Part shown: positions 30,296-38,279 of the stretch, one piece after another | How the letters are laid out: each line of letters starts with the position of its first letter | How positions within the stretch are numbered: position 1 is the first letter of the stretch | Origin: Leucobacter muris | GTDB lineage: Bacteria > Actinomycetota > Actinomycetes > Actinomycetales > Microbacteriaceae | Assembly (NCBI RefSeq): GCF_004028235.1 | Contig: NZ_CP035037.1 | Span: forward strand, 2,232,001-2,296,000 | DNA: 64,000 nt | Direction: 5' to 3' | Notes under the pieces: generated by a model | Seen by the model: only the letters and a program-made list of their open reading frames with translations | What the model was told of the DNA's origin: nothing | The model's database searches: none | Position numbers and translations under genes: made by a program

Positions 30296-31497
30296 TCGGG
30301 GATCCTTTCATTCGATTCGCTCCCGGCCGTGCGCTCGGCGCTCGGGGCGTCGACGGGTGATCCCCGCCTCGTCAACGGTACCAACCCCCGCTGGGCGAAG
30401 CGTGCGCGCACGCGCACCGCGGGGAAGAGCAGCAGCAGCACGCAGGCCGCCCCGCCCGCCACGAGCACCACGACCGGCAGCACCCAGCTCTGCATCGTGA
30501 AGACGAGCAGCACCGCCACCGACAGCACCGCGGTGCCGAGGTAGAAGATGAGCACCGCCTGCAGCGGCGAGTGGCCCATGTCGAGCAGGCGGTGATGCAG
30601 GTGCTGGCGATCCGCCGTGAATGGGCTCTTGCCCGCCTTCAGCCGCCGCACCACCGCCAGCGAGAAGTCCGCGAGCGGCAGAGCGAGCACCGCGATGGGC
30701 AGGATGATCGGGATGTAGCTCGCGAGCACCAGCTTCTGGTCGAGCGCGGCCGGGTTGAGCTGACCCGTGACCGAGACCGTCGAAGTCGCCATGAGCAGCC
30801 CCACCAGCAGCGCGCCCGTGTCGCCCATAAACATGCGGGCTCGATGCCAGTTGAAGGGCAGGAAGCCGACGCAGATCCCCACGACCACGATGCCGATGAA
30901 GCTCGCGAACACGACCGAGTCGACCCGGCCGATCTGCTCGTTCAGCAGGCGGGTGTAGATGAAGAAGAGCGAGTTCGCGATGATCGCGACGCCCGCGACG
31001 AGGCCGTCGAGGCCGTCGACGAAGTTGACCGCGTTCATCACGAGCGTGATGAGGAACACCGTGATCACGAAGTTGACCGCGGGCGAGCCGACGATCAGGG
31101 TGTCGCCGAACGGCAGCGAGACGATCTGCACCCCGTTCCACGCGAGCAGGCCCGCCGCCGCGAGCTGCGCGGCGAGCTTCACCATCCAGTCGAGGTCGAG
31201 CAGGTCGTCGAGGATCCCGACCACCGCGATCATGGCGCACGCCCCGAGCAGCGCCCACATCTCGGGGCCGCGCGCGAACAGCGGCGAGAACTCCGGCTGC
31301 GCGCCCGCCACCGCGAACGCCGCGAGCACCCCCGCGAACATGGCGATGCCGCCGAGCCGCGGCGTCGGCGTGCGGTGCACGTCGCGGTCGCGCACCGCGG
31401 GGGCGAGCCGGTAGCGGCGGCTCAGCTGCAGCACCGCGTACGACGCGACGGCGGTCACGAGCACTGCGACCGCCGCGACCACCAGGTAGGGCGCCAT
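30292..31497 (-). CDS. wecA: MraY/WecA-family undecaprenyl-phosphate glycosyl-1-phosphate transferase
   Basis: 401-residue polytopic membrane enzyme with the family's catalytic motifs: RLGGIAMF, GILDDLLDLDW, NFVDGLDGLVAG, FMGDTGALLVG and the WecA-type HLHHRLLDMGHS (MraY lacks this His-rich form). Transfers a sugar-1-phosphate, usually GlcNAc-1-P, to undecaprenyl phosphate to start wall polymer synthesis. Its place upstream of atpI is the usual actinobacterial arrangement. Confidence 0.9.
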   Translation of the reverse strand: MAPYLVVAAVAVLVTAVASYAVLQLSRRYRLAPAVRDRDVHRTPTPRLGGIAMFAGVLAAFAVAGAQPEFSPLFARGPEMWALLGACAMIAVVGILDDLLDLDWMVKLAAQLAAAGLLAWNGVQIVSLPFGDTLIVGSPAVNFVITVFLITLVMNAVNFVDGLDGLVAGVAIIANSLFFIYTRLLNEQIGRVDSVVFASFIGIVVVGICVGFLPFNWHRARMFMGDTGALLVGLLMATSTVSVTGQLNPAALDQKLVLASYIPIILPIAVLALPLADFSLAVVRRLKAGKSPFTADRQHLHHRLLDMGHSPLQAVLIFYLGTAVLSVAVLLVFTMQSWVLPVVVLVAGGAACVLLLLFPAVRVRARFAQRGLVPLTRRGSPVDAPSAERTAGSESNERIPE

Positions 31498-31517
31498 CTC
31501 GATCCCCCGGTCCCCGA

Positions 31518-32183
31518 TCAGTCCGCGAAGGTCGCCTGCGGCAGCACCTCGGCGAGGGCCTCCCGGCTCACGCCGCCCTGGCGCAGGATGCGCAGCTCGC
31601 CGCCCTCCTCGGTGAGGCCGGTCGCGTCGATGATCGTCGAGGCCACGCCGTCGCCCGGCGCCTCCCCGGCCTCCAGGTAGACCTCGACCGAGTCGCCGAG
31701 CATCTCGTGCGCGGCGGCCGCGGTGCGCGCCGCGGGCTGCCCGGTGAGATTGGCCGACGACACCGCGAGCGGGCCCGTCTCCTGCAGCAGCTCGAGCGCG
31801 AGCGGCTGATCCGGAATTCGCAGCGCGACCGTGCCGCCGGTGTCTCCGAGATCCCAGCTCAGCGAGGGGTTCGCACGGGTGATGATGGTGAGCGGCCCCG
31901 GCCAGAACGCCTCGGCGAGCGCCGTCAGGGGCGAGGCGACCTCGGCGGCGAGCGCGGCGAGCGTGCTCGTGTTCGGAATCAGCACGGGAGGCGGCGACTG
32001 CCGGCCGCGGCCCTTCGCGTCGAGCAGCCGCTGCACGGCCTCCGGCGTGAACGCGTCGGCCCCGACGCCGTAGACGGTGTCGGTGGGCAGGACGACGAGC
32101 TGCCCGCTGCCGATCGCCCGGCGCGCGGTGCGCATGCCGGTGAGCAGCTGGGAGCTATCGGAGCAATCGAACACCTCGGCCAT
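31518..32183 (-). CDS. L-threonylcarbamoyladenylate synthase (TsaC/Sua5 family)
   Basis: 221 residues of the YrdC/Sua5 family: LVVLPTDTVYGVGADAF, KGRGRQSPPPVLI (nucleotide/threonine site), FWPGPLTIITR and AVSSANLTGQPA. Makes threonylcarbamoyl-AMP for tRNA t6A37. The short length indicates TsaC form without the C-terminal Sua5 domain. It follows prmC with a 29-base gap. Confidence 0.93.
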   Translation of the reverse strand: MAEVFDCSDSSQLLTGMRTARRAIGSGQLVVLPTDTVYGVGADAFTPEAVQRLLDAKGRGRQSPPPVLIPNTSTLAALAAEVASPLTALAEAFWPGPLTIITRANPSLSWDLGDTGGTVALRIPDQPLALELLQETGPLAVSSANLTGQPAARTAAAAHEMLGDSVEVYLEAGEAPGDGVASTIIDATGLTEEGGELRILRQGGVSREALAEVLPQATFAD

Positions 32184-32212
32184 AACGTCCCATCTTACTC
32201 CGGCCGCGGTGA

Positions 32213-33142
32213 TCAGCGGCGCGCGAGCGTCGCGCGGTCCCTGCCCGTGAGGTCCGGGCGGGTCTCGGCGCCCTCCCAGCCGTCGGCGGCGAGCAGCCCG
32301 CGGATCGCCGCGCCCTGCGTCTCCGCGTGCTCGAGCACGAGCAGGCCCCCCGGCCGCACCAGCGCGAGACCGACGCGGCTGATCACCCGGATCAGGTCGA
32401 GACCGTCGGCGCCGCTGTAGAGGGCGAGCTCGGGGTCGTGGTCTCGCACCTCGGGATCGCGCGGCACCATGCCCCGCGGCACGTACGGCGGGTTGGAGAC
32501 GAGCACCGCGACCCGACCCCGCAGCGGCGCGAAGGCCGCCGCGAGCCCGGTCGCGCCCTCGGCGCCCGCCCCGCCGAGCGGATCGAGCTCCGTCACGTCG
32601 CCGCGCAGCAGCTCGACGCGATCCGCACCCCACTCCCGAACGTTGCGCTCGGCCCACGCGTGCGCCTCGACGCTCATCTCGACCGCCAGCACCCGCGCGG
32701 CCGGCACCTCGTGCGCGATCGCCAGCGCGATCGCGCCGCTGCCGGTGCACAGGTCGACGGCGAGCGGCTCGACGCCCTCGAGCCCCGAGAGCTCGTCGAT
32801 CGCGAGCTGCGCGACCCCCTCGGTCTCGGGTCGCGGCACGAAGACCCCCGGCCCCACCGACAGCTCGAGTCGACGGAACGGCGCGCGCCCGGTCAGATGC
32901 TGCAGCGGCACCCGTCGGGCGCGCTCCTCCGACAGCCCGCGCACGGCCTCCAGCTGATCCGGCTCGAGATCCCGACCCATCACCGCGAGCGCCTGCACCC
33001 GGCCCCGCGAGACGCCGAGCACGTGGCCCACGATCAGCTCGGCGTCGGCCGCGGGATCGCCGATCCCCGCCGCCCCGAGCCGCTCGCGCAGCTCGCCCAG
33101 CACGGCCCGGACCCCCGGCGCCCCCTCCGTCATGTCGCTCAC
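32213..33142 (-). CDS. prmC: release factor glutamine N5-methyltransferase
   Basis: 309 residues with the catalytic NPPYVPRG motif, the SAM loop VDLCTGSGAIALAIA and the N-terminal helical domain carrying PLQHLTGRAPFRRLEL. Methylates Gln in the GGQ of RF1 and RF2. The substrate gene prfA is at 37206-38279. It is divergent from cysK. Confidence 0.94.
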   Translation of the reverse strand: MSDMTEGAPGVRAVLGELRERLGAAGIGDPAADAELIVGHVLGVSRGRVQALAVMGRDLEPDQLEAVRGLSEERARRVPLQHLTGRAPFRRLELSVGPGVFVPRPETEGVAQLAIDELSGLEGVEPLAVDLCTGSGAIALAIAHEVPAARVLAVEMSVEAHAWAERNVREWGADRVELLRGDVTELDPLGGAGAEGATGLAAAFAPLRGRVAVLVSNPPYVPRGMVPRDPEVRDHDPELALYSGADGLDLIRVISRVGLALVRPGGLLVLEHAETQGAAIRGLLAADGWEGAETRPDLTGRDRATLARR

Positions 33143-33178
33143 TCCCCCACCCTACCGAGCAGCCTGCCGGCGCCCGCG

Positions 33179-33236
33179 TAACAGAACGTCGCACGCATAA
33201 CAAACACCAAATTCTCGAATAACAGCACGCTATAGT
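33179..33236 (+). promoter_or_regulatory. cysK promoter region with three TAACA repeats and TATAGT -10
   Basis: This AT-rich island has a -10 TATAGT at 33231-33236. TAACA starts at 33179, 33198 and 33220 (spacing 19 and 22), a possible regulator array upstream of and across the -35 zone. No regulator is identified. Confidence 0.5.
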
Positions 33237-33280
33237 TTTGGGTGGCTTCGTCCCCCGAATCTCTGGAGGAGATCACACTC

Positions 33281-34213
33281 ATGGCACGCACCTACGACAA
33301 CATCACCCAGGCCTTCGGCAACACCCCCCTCGTACGCCTCAACCGCGTCACCGAGGGCGACGCCGAGGTGTACGCCAAGCTCGAGTTCTACAACCCCGCG
33401 GGCAGCGTCAAGGACCGCATCGGCATCGCGATCATCGACGCCGCCGAGGAGTCGGGCGCGCTGCAGCCCGGCGGCACGATCGTCGAGGGCACGAGCGGCA
33501 ACACCGGCATCGCGCTCGCCTTCGTCGGCGCGGCGCGCGGCTACCGCGTCATCCTCACCATGCCCGAGACCATGAGCATCGAGCGCCGCAAGCTGCTCGC
33601 CGCCTACGGCGCCGAGATCGTGCTCACCGAGGGCCCCCTCGGCATGAAGGGCGCCGTCGCCAAGGCCGAGGAGATCGCCGCGAACACCCCCGGCGCCGTG
33701 CTCGCCCAGCAGTTCGCGAACCCCGCGAACCCCGCGATCCACCGCTCCACCACCGGCCCCGAGATCTGGAACGACACCGACGGCCAGGTCGACATCTTCG
33801 TGGCCGGCATCGGCACGGGCGGCACCATCACCGGCGCGGGCGGCTACCTCAAGGAGCAGAACCCCGACATCAAGGTGATCGCCGTCGAGCCGATCGACTC
33901 GCCGCTGCTCACCGAGGGCACCGCAGGCCCCCACAAGATCCAGGGCCTCGGCGCCAACTTCGTGCCCGAGATCCTCGACCGCGAGATCTACGACGAGGTC
34001 ATCGACGTCGCGCTGCCCGACTCGATCGCGAAGGCGCGCGCGCTCGGCACCGACGAGGGCATCCTCGCGGGCATCTCCGGCGGCGCAGCCGTGTGGGCCG
34101 CAGCCCAGGTCGCGCAGCGCCCCGAGAACGCCGGCAAGAAGATCGTGGTCGTCGTGCCGGACTTCGGCGAGCGCTACTTCTCGACCGTGCTGTTCGAGGA
34201 TCTGAACGTCTGA
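33281..34213 (+). CDS. cysK: cysteine synthase (O-acetylserine sulfhydrylase)
   Basis: 310 residues, PLP type II fold. PLP lysine K44 in [11 protein letters not shown], substrate loop GTSGNTGIA, phosphate loop [10 protein letters not shown] and GISGGAAV. Condenses O-acetylserine with sulfide. ATG 33281 has GGAGGA at 33265-33270; the upstream in-frame GTG lacks one. Followed by a perfect hairpin and cysE. Confidence 0.95.
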   Translation: MARTYDNITQAFGNTPLVRLNRVTEGDAEVYAKLEFYNPAGSVKDRIGIAIIDAAEESGALQPGGTIVEGTSGNTGIALAFVGAARGYRVILTMPETMSIERRKLLAAYGAEIVLTEGPLGMKGAVAKAEEIAANTPGAVLAQQFANPANPAIHRSTTGPEIWNDTDGQVDIFVAGIGTGGTITGAGGYLKEQNPDIKVIAVEPIDSPLLTEGTAGPHKIQGLGANFVPEILDREIYDEVIDVALPDSIAKARALGTDEGILAGISGGAAVWAAAQVAQRPENAGKKIVVVVPDFGERYFSTVLFEDLNV

Positions 34214-34220
34214 TCGCACG

Positions 34221-34259
34221 CACCGGGCTCGCGCGGGAATCCCCCGCGCGAGCCCGGTG
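34221..34259 (+). terminator. cysK terminator, perfect 17-bp stem
   Basis: CACCGGGCTCGCGCGGG (34221-34237) pairs perfectly with CCCGCGCGAGCCCGGTG (34243-34259), then TTGTAT. Strong intrinsic terminator or attenuator between cysK and cysE. Confidence 0.85.
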
Positions 34260-34373
34260 TTGTATCGGGCATCGGCCGCGGGCGCCGCGCGCCCGTCGCG
34301 CCGATCCGCCCGCAGCACCGCCACCCCGCGCGGATCCCCGGATCCCGCGCGGCGCGAGACCGGAAGGGACACC

Positions 34374-34943
34374 GTGAGCATCTTCAGCCGCATCCGCGAG
34401 GACATCCGCGCCGCGAAGGCCGGCGACCCGGCCGCGAGAGGCGGCGTCTCCGTGCTCCTCGTCTACTCGGGCCTGCACGCCGTGTGGTGGCACCGCCTCT
34501 CCCACGCGCTGTGGCTGCGCGGCATGCGCTTCCTGCCCCGCGCCGTCTCGCAGCTCGTGCGATTCTTCACCGGCATCGAGATCCACCCCGGCGCCACGAT
34601 CGGCCGCCGCCTCTTCATCGACCACGGCATGGGCGTCGTGATCGGCGAGACCGCCGTCGTCGGCGACGACGTGCTCATCTACCACGGCGTCACGCTCGGC
34701 GGCACCGGTCACAGCCGCGGCAAGCGGCACCCCACGATCGGCGACCGGGTCGTCATCGGCGCGGGCGCCAAGGTGCTCGGCGACATCGAACTCGGCCACG
34801 ACAGCGCCGTCGGCTCGAACGCGGTCGTCGTGCGCTCGGCAGCGCCGTGGACCACCCTCACGGGCATCCCAGCGCAGGGCCGGCCCCGCCGCGGCGCACC
34901 GGTCGCCGAGACGCCCGACCTCGCCGACTTCTACGTGATCTGA
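34374..34943 (+). CDS. cysE: serine O-acetyltransferase
   Basis: 189 residues, left-handed beta-helix of hexapeptide repeats ([60 protein letters not shown]). Catalytic His in DHGMG and [13 protein letters not shown] 34374 with GGAAGGGA upstream. Makes O-acetylserine for CysK, directly upstream. The N-terminal helical domain is short, as in Gram-positive CysE. Confidence 0.93.
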   Translation: MSIFSRIREDIRAAKAGDPAARGGVSVLLVYSGLHAVWWHRLSHALWLRGMRFLPRAVSQLVRFFTGIEIHPGATIGRRLFIDHGMGVVIGETAVVGDDVLIYHGVTLGGTGHSRGKRHPTIGDRVVIGAGAKVLGDIELGHDSAVGSNAVVVRSAAPWTTLTGIPAQGRPRRGAPVAETPDLADFYVI

Positions 34944-34976
34944 GCGCGGCGGGCGCGGGTTCTCGGGCGCGCTGGG

Positions 34977-35023
34977 CGCAGCCGGCGGCTCGTCGCAGCC
35001 GGCGGCTCAGCGCAGCCGGTAGG
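34977..35023. repeat. 17-bp tandem repeat (CGCAGCCGGCGGCTC unit)
   Basis: Units start at 34977, 34994 and, shortened and diverged, 35011. They fill the gap between the convergent cysE and MFS genes; similar CGCAGCCGG words continue into the end of the MFS gene. Confidence 0.75.
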
Positions 35024-35063
35024 TCGGCGCTGCCTGCGGGTCGGCGCAACCGTCAGGTTCAGC

Positions 35064-36455
35064 TCAGCGCAGCCGGCGCCCGTGCTCCTGCATCCAGCGC
35101 TTCGTGCGCCGCTGCTCGACGAAGATCATCGTGAGACCGCAGAGCCAGAACGGGATCTGCACCGCGAACGCCACCTTGAACGCCGTCAGCGAGTAGTGGT
35201 CAGGCGATCCGGCGCCCTGCAGATCGAGCACGAAGCCGATGAGCACGATCACGAGCAGCGACGCGATGAAGCCGCCCATGTTCACGAACCCCGTGCCGAA
35301 GCCCGCGAAGCTGCGCGGAGTGTGCGATCGGGCCACCTCGAAGGCGATCATCGACGCGGGGCCGCCGAACGGCATCACGATCATCAGCACGATCAGCAGC
35401 CACATGGGCGGCGGGCCCGCCCAGAGCAGCACCGCCAGCCACACCAGCATCACCGCGGTCGTGATCCCCATGTTCATGAACACGCGGCGCTCCACGAAGC
35501 GCGAGCTCAGCGGGCCGAGCAGCAGGCCGGCCGTCATCGACGAGACCACCACGATGTTGAGCAGGCCGCTCGCGGTCGCGCTATCGAGGCCCACGCCTCC
35601 GGTGAGGAACGGAGTGCCCCAGAGCAGGATGAACACGTTCAGCGCGAACGGCGAGGTGAAGTGCACCCAGAACGCCAGCCGCACGCCGGGCAGCGCGACC
35701 AGGCGCCGCAGCTTGTCCCAGAAGCCGAGCCCGGGCATGCGCCGCTTCGTGATCACCGGCATCATGCCCGTCTCGGGCGGCGGCATCGCGAAGGCCCCCG
35801 TGGCCTCGCCCGCCCCGAGCGAGCGCGCCTCGCGGCTGAGCCGCCCCACGCGGCCCGTGAGGCGCTCGGCGAGGGTGCCGTCGCCCGGCGCATTGCGCAG
35901 CACGAATCCGCCGAGGATCATCACGAGCACCCCGATGGCGGCGACGCCGAGGAAGCCGCTCGTCCAGCCGAAGCCCGCGACCACGAGCGCGAGCGGCGTC
36001 ACCGAGACCAGCTGCCCCGCCTGCCCGATGAGGCCCGTGAGCTGGCTCACCACGGGCAGCTGCCGCACCGAGAACCACTCGGGCAGCAAGCGCATCACGC
36101 TGATGAAGGTGCAGGCGTCGCCCGCCCCCACGAGCACGCGCGCAAGGATCGCGAGCCACACGTCGGCGACGGTCGCCATGATGGTCTGCCCGGCCGCCAT
36201 GAACAGGCCGCCGGTGAGGATCATCGTGGTCGCGCCGAAGCGGTCGAGCAGCGTGCCGACCGGGATCTGCAGACCCGCGTAGACGACGAGCTGGATCATC
36301 GCGAACATCGACAGCGTGGTCGCGTCGATGTCGAAGTGCTGCTGCGTGGCGGGGCCGAGCGCGGCGAGCGAGGACCGGTTGATCACCGCGACCGCGTAGG
36401 AGAGCGCGGCTACGCCCCACACGACCCATGGTAGGAGTGGCCGTGCCGTGCGCAT
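35064..36455 (-). CDS. MFS transporter
   Basis: 463 residues with about 12 membrane helices and a charged central loop of roughly 60 residues (SREARSLGAGEATG to KRRMPGLGFWDKL). The family A-type motif appears as GTLLDRFGATTMI and a second-half counterpart as GPLSSRFVERRVF. Substrate unknown; no biosynthetic genes are adjacent. Confidence 0.88.
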   Translation of the reverse strand: MRTARPLLPWVVWGVAALSYAVAVINRSSLAALGPATQQHFDIDATTLSMFAMIQLVVYAGLQIPVGTLLDRFGATTMILTGGLFMAAGQTIMATVADVWLAILARVLVGAGDACTFISVMRLLPEWFSVRQLPVVSQLTGLIGQAGQLVSVTPLALVVAGFGWTSGFLGVAAIGVLVMILGGFVLRNAPGDGTLAERLTGRVGRLSREARSLGAGEATGAFAMPPPETGMMPVITKRRMPGLGFWDKLRRLVALPGVRLAFWVHFTSPFALNVFILLWGTPFLTGGVGLDSATASGLLNIVVVSSMTAGLLLGPLSSRFVERRVFMNMGITTAVMLVWLAVLLWAGPPPMWLLIVLMIVMPFGGPASMIAFEVARSHTPRSFAGFGTGFVNMGGFIASLLVIVLIGFVLDLQGAGSPDHYSLTAFKVAFAVQIPFWLCGLTMIFVEQRRTKRWMQEHGRRLR

Positions 36456-36509
36456 ACGCTCAACTGTACTCTCCTTCGGCAGCCGCCCTTCCGCGTGTGA
36501 CGGCGCGCG

Positions 36510-37058
36510 TCAGCCGCGCTGCGGCAGCGGCGGCCCGTCGGGGAAGTCGCTGCGGGTGAGGTCGAGGAAGAGCGCGTCCTCGAGGTGGCCGCCGGGCCGC
36601 ACCTGGTAGTCGCGCAGCACGCCGATGCGGCGGAAGCCGAGTCGCTCGTAGCTGCGGATCGCACCCTCGTTGTGCACGTTCGGGTCGAGCGTGACGCGCG
36701 CGATGCCGGCGGCGAACTCCTCGCGGATCGCGAGCGCGAGCGCCTCCTCGCCGACGCGGCGGCCGCGGAAGCGCGTGCCGATGAAGAGGTGCATGACGGT
36801 GGTCGGGTACTCGGGGTCGTCGCCGCGCAGCACGAACATCGCCCCGGCGCACTCCCCCTCGACCTCGATGATGCGGGTCACGTCGGGTGCGGCGATGAAC
36901 TCGTCGCGCACGCGCTCCGGCGTGTAGCCGACCCACCACTCCGCGACCTCGGGCTCGCTCAGGATGGCGAGCAGCGGCTCGGCGTCGGCGTCGCGCGGGG
37001 CGCGCAGGGTGACGAGGGGGCCGGTGACGGGCGCGGCGAGCGGTTGCGAGGCTGTCAT
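36510..37058 (-). CDS. GNAT-family N-acetyltransferase (RimJ/RimL-like)
   Basis: 182 residues with the GNAT acetyl-CoA loop region FIGTRFRGRRVGEEAL and C-terminal NEGAIRSYERLGFRRIGVLRDY. The layout resembles RimJ/RimL-type enzymes that acetylate protein N-termini or small amines. Substrate not predictable. Confidence 0.88.
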   Translation of the reverse strand: MTASQPLAAPVTGPLVTLRAPRDADAEPLLAILSEPEVAEWWVGYTPERVRDEFIAAPDVTRIIEVEGECAGAMFVLRGDDPEYPTTVMHLFIGTRFRGRRVGEEALALAIREEFAAGIARVTLDPNVHNEGAIRSYERLGFRRIGVLRDYQVRPGGHLEDALFLDLTRSDFPDGPPLPQRG

Positions 37059-37070
37059 GCTCTCAGCGTA

Positions 37071-37102
37071 GCGGGGTCGGGGGCGGTCGCCCCCGACCCC
37101 GC
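37071..37102 (-). terminator. rho-prfA terminator, perfect 14-bp stem
   Basis: GCGGGGTCGGGGGC (37071-37084) pairs perfectly with GCCCCCGACCCCGC (37089-37102) around GGTC. It lies between prfA and the GNAT gene. A second inverted repeat, CGAGTCGGCC (37107-37116) and GGCCGACTCG (37156-37165), sits between it and prfA. Confidence 0.85.
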
Positions 37103-37205
37103 ACGTCGAGTCGGCCCATTCTCACCGAGTCCACCCATCATTCACGCGAATCATAGGCCGACTCGATACGAACAGGCCGGCTCGACAAGGGTGGACGTCG
37201 AGAGG

Positions 37206-38279
37206 CTACTGCCCGAGCGCCTGCAGGCGGTCCTCCTCGTCCGTGCGGATGCACGACTCGATGACCGGATCGAGCGCGCCGTTCATCACCTGGTCGAGGT
37301 TGTACGACTTGTAGCCCGTGCGGTGATCCGCGATGCGGTTCTCGGGGAAGTTGTACGTGCGGATGCGCTCCGAGCGGTCCATGGTGCGGATCTGGCTCGA
37401 GCGGTGCGCGCTCGCCTCGGCGGCCGCTTCCTCCTGCTGCTTGGCGAGCAGTCGGGCGCGCAGCACGCGCATGGCGGCGTCGCGGTTCTGCAGCTGCGAC
37501 TTCTCATTCTGCATGGCGACCACGATGCCCGTGGGCAGGTGGGTGATGCGCACCGCCGAGTCGGTGGTGTTGACCGACTGGCCGCCGGGCCCCGACGAGC
37601 GGTAGACGTCGATCTTGAGGTCGTTCTGATTGATCTCGACCTCTTCGGGCTCGTCGACCTCGGGGTAGACGAGCACGCCGGTCGTGGAGGTGTGGATGCG
37701 CCCCTGCGACTCGGTGACCGGCACGCGCTGCACGCGATGCACGCCCCCCTCGTACTTGAGGTGCGCCCACACGCCCTGCGAGGGGTCGCCGGCGTTCGAC
37801 TTGATCGCGACCTGCACGTTCTTGTAGCCGCCGAGGTCGCTCTCGTCCTTCTCGAGGATCTCGGTCTTCCAGCCCTTCGACTCCGCGTAGTGCATGTACA
37901 TGCGCAGCAGGTCGGCGCCGAAGAGCGCCGACTCGGCGCCGCCCTCGCCGCCCTTGATCTCGAGGATCACGTCGCGGGCGTCGTCGGGGTCGCGGGGGAT
38001 CAGCAGACGGCGAACCTTCTCCTGCGCCTCGGCGAGGCCCTGCTCGAGGGCGGGGATCTCCTCGGCGAAGGCCTCGTCCTCCTTGGCGAGCTCACGCGCG
38101 GCCTCGAGGTCGTCGCCGAGCTGCTGCCACTGCTCGTGGGCCGCCTTGATCTTGCTGAGCTCGGCGTAGCGCCGGTTGACGCGCTTGGCGCGGGCCGCGT
38201 CGGCGTGCAGCGCGGGATCCGCGAGCTCGTCCTGCAGCCGGGCGTGCTCGGCGAGCAGCCCCTCGACCTGTTCGAACAT
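37206..38279 (-). CDS. prfA: peptide chain release factor 1
   Basis: 357 residues with the catalytic GGQ in [20 protein letters not shown] and the anticodon-reading segment around [15 protein letters not shown] (codon-recognition PxT-type region). Terminates translation at UAA and UAG. ATG 38279 overlaps the rho stop (ATGA). Confidence 0.96.
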   Translation of the reverse strand: MFEQVEGLLAEHARLQDELADPALHADAARAKRVNRRYAELSKIKAAHEQWQQLGDDLEAARELAKEDEAFAEEIPALEQGLAEAQEKVRRLLIPRDPDDARDVILEIKGGEGGAESALFGADLLRMYMHYAESKGWKTEILEKDESDLGGYKNVQVAIKSNAGDPSQGVWAHLKYEGGVHRVQRVPVTESQGRIHTSTTGVLVYPEVDEPEEVEINQNDLKIDVYRSSGPGGQSVNTTDSAVRITHLPTGIVVAMQNEKSQLQNRDAAMRVLRARLLAKQQEEAAAEASAHRSSQIRTMDRSERIRTYNFPENRIADHRTGYKSYNLDQVMNGALDPVIESCIRTDEEDRLQALGQ

